A model generated the notes under the pieces. The model was not told the DNA's origin and made no database searches. It was given only the letters and a program-made list of their open reading frames with translations. A stretch of 23,861 bases of DNA, taken from positions 1-23,861 of the forward strand of contig CATJZR010000182.1 in assembly GCA_949745625.1 (NCBI GenBank). Direction: 5' to 3'. Below are positions 20,638-23,861 of this stretch, piece after piece. How positions within the stretch are numbered: position 1 is the stretch's first letter; the number at the start of each line of letters is the position of its first letter. The DNA comes from an uncultured Eubacteriales bacterium. GTDB taxonomy: Bacteria > Bacillota > Clostridia > Christensenellales > Borkfalkiaceae. A program made the position numbers and the translations under genes.

Positions 20638-21990
20638 ATGACGGACAATTACGAAGTTTTTATATCCTTTAAAAACCGCGACGGCTCTGGCAACCAGACG
20701 CGCGACAGCGAAATAGCCAAAGATTTGTTCGACGAGTTTTCGCGCGCGGGTATACCCGCGTTTTTCAGCAATGTAAAGCTTCTTGAGCTGGGCTCGGCGG
20801 CGTACAAGGCCTCGATAGAAAAAGCGATTGACCAGGCCCGGGTAATGGTGGTTATAGGCACCTGCGCGGAGTATCTCGAAACCGAATGGGTGACGTACGA
20901 GCGCGAGTCATTCCACAACGATATTCTTTCCGGGCTGAAAAAGAACGCGTGTATAGTGCCCTATCTCGGCGCGTTCGAGAGCACGCGTATTCCGAGAAGT
21001 CTGAGGGGCTATGAAACCTTTTCAACCGAAAGCCACGCCGCGGCGGACGTCGTGAAGTTTGTCGCTAACTTTATGAAAAGCTCGCAAAAAGCAGCCGAGG
21101 CGGAGCGTCCCAAATCGGTTATTACCGGTATGGCGGCTTCGACTTACAAGGCGGACGCGGGGCACGAATTCAGACGGCTGAAAATTCAGTCGGACTACAC
21201 CAAGCCTGCGGATATGCCCGCAATAAAATACGTTTTAAGCAAGCTTTGCAAGCCGTCGGTTAAAATTCTCGACGCGGGCTGTGCGTACGGCTTTGTTACT
21301 AAGGACAGATTTGCGGATATAGAAAATTCATTTACCGTCGGCCTCGATTTCAATGAAAAATGCCTCGACTACGCGCGCAAACACAATTCCGCCGACAATA
21401 TAGTCTACGAATACTGCAATTTTGAGGCGGAGGACTTCGAGGATACGGTTGAAAACATTATGCAAAAGCACGGTGTTGAAAGCTTCGATATTATCTTTTC
21501 GTCGCTGGTTATCCACCACCTGAAAAACCCGAACAAATTTTTAAAGCGCGTAAGGCGCTATCTTGCAAAGGACGGGTTTATCATTTTAAGGGGCTCTGAC
21601 GACGGCTCGATAGTCAGTGTCAACGACGACGGGCTTATACAGAAAATAGTTGATTTACATATATCGACCGAGGGCGTTTCGGACCGGCACAACGGCAGAA
21701 AAATTTACGCGCAGCTTCTCTCAAGCGGATATAAAAACGTGAAGATGATGAACTACGTAAAAGAGATTTCGGGCATGGATATAGACGAGCGGAACGATAT
21801 TTTCGAGGAAAGGTTCGCTTACCGCCGCAACTATTTAAAGTCGCTTTGCGACAAGAATCCATACGATATGGACAGAAAAAATAACCTCGAATATATGGAC
21901 TTTGCTCTGGAGTGTCTTGAAAACAAGTTTTCCGAGGACGCATTTTGGTATTGCGAGATAGATTTCGTGGGCGTCGCGCAGAAAAAGTAA
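20638..21990 (+). CDS. TIR domain fused to class I SAM-dependent methyltransferase
   Basis: A 450-residue cytosolic protein. Residues 4-145 form a TIR domain: YEVFISFKNRD, FSRAGIPAFFS, MVVIGTCAEYLETEWVTYE. Glu88 in W84-x-x-x-E88 is at the place of the catalytic Glu of NAD-cleaving TIR domains. After a linker (about 150-190), residues 195-320 are a Rossmann methyltransferase: motif I LDAGCAYGFV (211-220), acidic VGLDFN (Asp237), and FDIIFSSLVIHHL with a post-motif GFIILRG. A helical region completes 330-450. Both parts look intact. It lies 34 bases after the DUF1292 gene with AGGTG upstream and no promoter seen, so it may ride on the ruvX transcript. NAD cleavage and methyl-group substrate are inferences. 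Confidence 0.9.
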   Translation: MTDNYEVFISFKNRDGSGNQTRDSEIAKDLFDEFSRAGIPAFFSNVKLLELGSAAYKASIEKAIDQARVMVVIGTCAEYLETEWVTYERESFHNDILSGLKKNACIVPYLGAFESTRIPRSLRGYETFSTESHAAADVVKFVANFMKSSQKAAEAERPKSVITGMAASTYKADAGHEFRRLKIQSDYTKPADMPAIKYVLSKLCKPSVKILDAGCAYGFVTKDRFADIENSFTVGLDFNEKCLDYARKHNSADNIVYEYCNFEAEDFEDTVENIMQKHGVESFDIIFSSLVIHHLKNPNKFLKRVRRYLAKDGFIILRGSDDGSIVSVNDDGLIQKIVDLHISTEGVSDRHNGRKIYAQLLSSGYKNVKMMNYVKEISGMDIDERNDIFEERFAYRRNYLKSLCDKNPYDMDRKNNLEYMDFALECLENKFSEDAFWYCEIDFVGVAQKK

Positions 21991-22107
21991 ATTTTAAATA
22001 ATTTTAAAAAGTGTTTCAAACAAAACGAAAAGGGGTATAAAATAACTGAACGAAGAGTGAGGCAAATAACCCCGTCTCCGAAATAAAATTTATAAGGAGA
22101 ATTTATT

Positions 22108-22530
22108 ATGAAACACTATTTGCAAAGAAAAAAAGACAATGCCGAGTTAAGCCTGTTCGATGCGTTCGACGACTTTTTCCGCCCCGCGTTTTTTGACGAG
22201 GTAAACGATTTGAAAACCAACATCAAGGAAACCGGCAAGGGCTACGAGCTTGCAGTCGAGGTACCCGGCTATAAGAAGGAAGAAATAAAGGTATCTCTCG
22301 AAAACGGTTATCTCACTGTTTCCTGCGCAAGGAACAACAGCGAGGAAAACAAGGGCGAAGACAGATGGCTGAGAAAGGAAATAAGCGAGAGCTGTTCGAG
22401 GAGCTATTATGTCGGCGAGGACATAACTCAGGAGCAGATAAAGGCGAAATACGAGAACGGAATTTTAAATTTGTGCGTTCCCAAATCCGCGCCTAAGCAG
22501 ATTAAATCGAACTATATCGATATAGAATAA
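22108..22530 (+). CDS. Hsp20 / alpha-crystallin family small heat-shock protein
   Basis: A 140-residue ATP-independent holdase. The alpha-crystallin domain covers about 35-125 (YELAVEVPGYKKEEIKVSLE, NGYLTVSCAR, YENGILNLCVPKS). The C-terminal I-x-I contact motif appears as YIDIE at the very end. Start ATG 22108 has AAGGAG nine bases upstream. The 117-base gap before it has GGGGTATAAAATA near 22035 as a possible -10 region, but no CIRCE or CtsR site, so heat control cannot be read from the sequence. Confidence 0.95.
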   Translation: MKHYLQRKKDNAELSLFDAFDDFFRPAFFDEVNDLKTNIKETGKGYELAVEVPGYKKEEIKVSLENGYLTVSCARNNSEENKGEDRWLRKEISESCSRSYYVGEDITQEQIKAKYENGILNLCVPKSAPKQIKSNYIDIE

Positions 22531-22533
22531 ACA

Positions 22534-22564
22534 ATACGCGCCGCCGAAAGCGGCGCGTATTTTT
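22534..22564 (+). terminator. Terminator after hsp20
   Basis: ATACGCGCCGC (22534-22544) pairs perfectly with GCGGCGCGTAT (22550-22560), loop CGAAA, then TTTTT. Confidence 0.93.
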
Positions 22565-22584
22565 GTAAAAAGCGTTTAAAAAGC

Positions 22585-22734
22585 TTTACAACAGAAAAAA
22601 TTTTTGCTAAAATATCAAAGCTATAAAAATTCACACTCGGAAGGCGGGCGTTCCGTGACGGTAAAATTTTTCAGTGCCGTAATAAACGCCGTACAAAAAC
22701 CGCGCTTTCGGGGAGGTAAAACGGAGGAATTAAA
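22585..22734 (+). promoter_or_regulatory. rpsB promoter and leader
   Basis: TTTACA (22585-22590), 17-base spacer, TAAAAT (22608-22613). The leader of about 115 bases can form CGGAA/TTCCG (near 22638-22656) and ACGG/CCGT (near 22659-22680) hairpins before the ribosome site. S2 leaders often bind S2 itself; I could not match a known consensus. Confidence 0.65.
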
Positions 22735-23520
22735 ATGGCGGTTATTTCAATGAAACAGCTGCTCGAAGCGGGCGTACACTTCGGGCACCAGACGAGAAAA
22801 TGGAACCCCAAAATGGGCAAGTACATTTATGCGGAGCGCAACGATATTCACATTATCGATTTGCAGATTACCGTTGGACTTATCGAAGAGGCGTACAAAT
22901 TCGTAGTCGAAGCGGTTAAGGCAGGCAAGAGTATTCTTTTCGTAGGTACGAAAAAGCAGGCTCAGGACGCGGTCAAGGAAGAGGCGGAGCGCTGCGGTAT
23001 GTACTACGTAAATTCGCGCTGGCTGGGCGGCACGCTTACCAACTTCAAGACAATCCGCTCGCGCGTGGACAGAATGGTCAAGCTTGAAAAAATGGAGCTT
23101 TCGGGCGAGTTCGACCTGCTTCCCAAAAAGGAAGTTGCAAAGCTTAAAGAGGAAATGGGCAAGCTTCAGACAAATCTTAACGGTATAAGAGATATGAGTA
23201 AGCTTCCCGGCGTTATGTTCGTGGTAGACCCTCATAGCGAGGACATCGCGGTCAAGGAAGCGAGAAAGCTTAATATCCCCATCGTGGCTATCACCGACAC
23301 CAACTGCGACCCCGACCTTATCGACTGCGTAATCCCCGGTAACGACGACGCTATCCGTGCGGTTAAGCTTATTTCGTCGGTTATCGCAAACGCGGTTATC
23401 GAGGCTAATCAGGGCGAGACCCCCGTTCTCGAGGTCGTTGAAAACGACGGCGATATGTCTATCGAAGAAGTAGTTGCCGCTGCGGACGAGAATACCGCAG
23501 AGGTTAAAGAGGAGGAATAA
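22735..23520 (+). CDS. rpsB: 30S ribosomal protein S2
   Basis: A 261-residue protein. S2 signatures are clear: ISMKQLLEAGVHFGHQTRKW, NPKMGKYIYAERNDIHIIDL, YYVNSRWLGGTLTNFKTI, LPGVMFVVDPHSEDIAVKEA, and PIVAITDTNCDPDLIDCVIP. The C-terminal tail is Glu-rich, longer than the minimal S2. S2 is a late-assembling protein of the 30S subunit. GGAGG precedes ATG 22735. tsf follows after three bases. Confidence 0.98.
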   Translation: MAVISMKQLLEAGVHFGHQTRKWNPKMGKYIYAERNDIHIIDLQITVGLIEEAYKFVVEAVKAGKSILFVGTKKQAQDAVKEEAERCGMYYVNSRWLGGTLTNFKTIRSRVDRMVKLEKMELSGEFDLLPKKEVAKLKEEMGKLQTNLNGIRDMSKLPGVMFVVDPHSEDIAVKEARKLNIPIVAITDTNCDPDLIDCVIPGNDDAIRAVKLISSVIANAVIEANQGETPVLEVVENDGDMSIEEVVAAADENTAEVKEEE

Positions 23521-23523
23521 TAT

Positions 23524-23861
23524 ATGGCATTCACGGCTAAGGACGTTATGACCCTCCGCGAGAAGAGCGGCGCGGGTATGTTAGAGTGCAAGAAGGCGTT
23601 GACCGACGCCGACGGCGATATGGAGGCCGCAGCCGAGCTTTTGAGAAAGCGCGGCATTGCAAAGGCGATTAAGAAAGAGGGCAGAATTGCAGCCGAGGGT
23701 GCGGTAGGCGCGTTCGTATGCAATAAATGCGGCGCAGGCGTTCTCGTTGAGATTAACTGCGAAAGCGACTTCGTTTCCCGCGGCGACAAGTTCCACGAGA
23801 TAGTGGATGCGGTTGCCAAGGTTATCGCTACCGATAAGCCCGCCGACGTTGACGCGCTGAA
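23524..23861 (+). CDS. tsf: Elongation factor Ts (partial, cut by window end)
   Basis: The first 112 residues of EF-Ts, the nucleotide exchange factor of EF-Tu. The UBA-like N-terminal domain reads KDVMTLREKSGAGMLECKKAL and AAAELLRKRGIAKAIKKEGR; the core begins with AAEGAVGAFV, then VLVEINCESDFVSRGDKF, the contact region for EF-Tu. The ribosome site GAGGAGG lies inside the end of rpsB. The gene runs off the window. Confidence 0.97.
   Translation, partial: MAFTAKDVMTLREKSGAGMLECKKALTDADGDMEAAAELLRKRGIAKAIKKEGRIAAEGAVGAFVCNKCGAGVLVEINCESDFVSRGDKFHEIVDAVAKVIATDKPADVDAL

Noticed and set aside
22000..22107. CIRCE or CtsR operator upstream of hsp20
   Set aside because: The inverted repeat GAGTG-type element is incomplete and no GGTCAAA repeats are present.
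23409..23819. 136-residue minus-strand frame at the right edge
   Set aside because: Antisense of rpsB and tsf; low-complexity Ser/Ala content typical of a shadow frame.
1..23861. CRISPR array, tRNA or rRNA genes
   Set aside because: No regularly spaced repeats, cloverleaf-like sequence or conserved rRNA segment was found on either strand by eye.

Overview
The window looks like a chromosomal segment of an uncultured Clostridia-class (low-to-mid GC, Gram-positive) bacterium. The evidence is an L27 gene with a Firmicutes-type N-terminal extension, the neighbours rng/rplU/rpmA, ruvX next to a DUF1292 gene, rpsB-tsf, many lipobox lipoproteins, BspA-type leucine-rich-repeat proteins, near-consensus sigma-A promoters and AGGAGG-type ribosome sites. 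No tRNA, rRNA, CRISPR array, transposase or integrase was seen, and no gene-free stretch exceeds 300 bases.

Layout. 1-2390: a long hairpin, an XRE repressor, a divergently oriented patatin-like phospholipase gene broken by two single-base frameshifts, and a DUF4234-like membrane protein. 2393-6400 (mostly minus strand): overlapping AraC and GNAT genes, rpmA, rplU and RNase G, with a plus-strand four-helix protein gene set between rplU and rng. 6447-9287: a SecB-like protein and two secreted BspA-type LRR lipoproteins; the second has a long structured leader ending in an attenuator-like terminator. 9296-11950: an XRE repressor with a divergent membrane protein and paired operators, a GltD-like flavoprotein and a small membrane-anchored protein. 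12001-19788: an array of three related cassettes. 19805-23861: ruvX, a DUF1292 gene, a TIR-methyltransferase fusion, hsp20, rpsB and the start of tsf.

The most unusual part is the cassette array (12001-19788). Each cassette has (i) a gene for a small XRE regulator carrying two C-terminal membrane spans, read from a promoter that places the start codon at about +1 (leaderless), (ii) a shared promoter type (CAGACA, 17-18 bp, TATAAT) followed at once by an inverted repeat of cassette-specific sequence, and (iii) two or three secreted or lipid-anchored proteins. The exported proteins are shared between cassettes as modules: one beta-rich domain occurs in A and C, and one papain-like Cys/His domain occurs in B (residues present) and C (Cys and His replaced). 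The promoter plus first codons of regulators B and C are 131/133 identical, so at least part of the array arose by duplication. I infer membrane-tethered one-component switches, each controlling a surface or secreted protein set. Function is unknown.

Second in interest is the TIR-methyltransferase fusion at 20638, which has the look of a defence or signalling enzyme but lies directly behind the housekeeping ruvX-DUF1292 pair.
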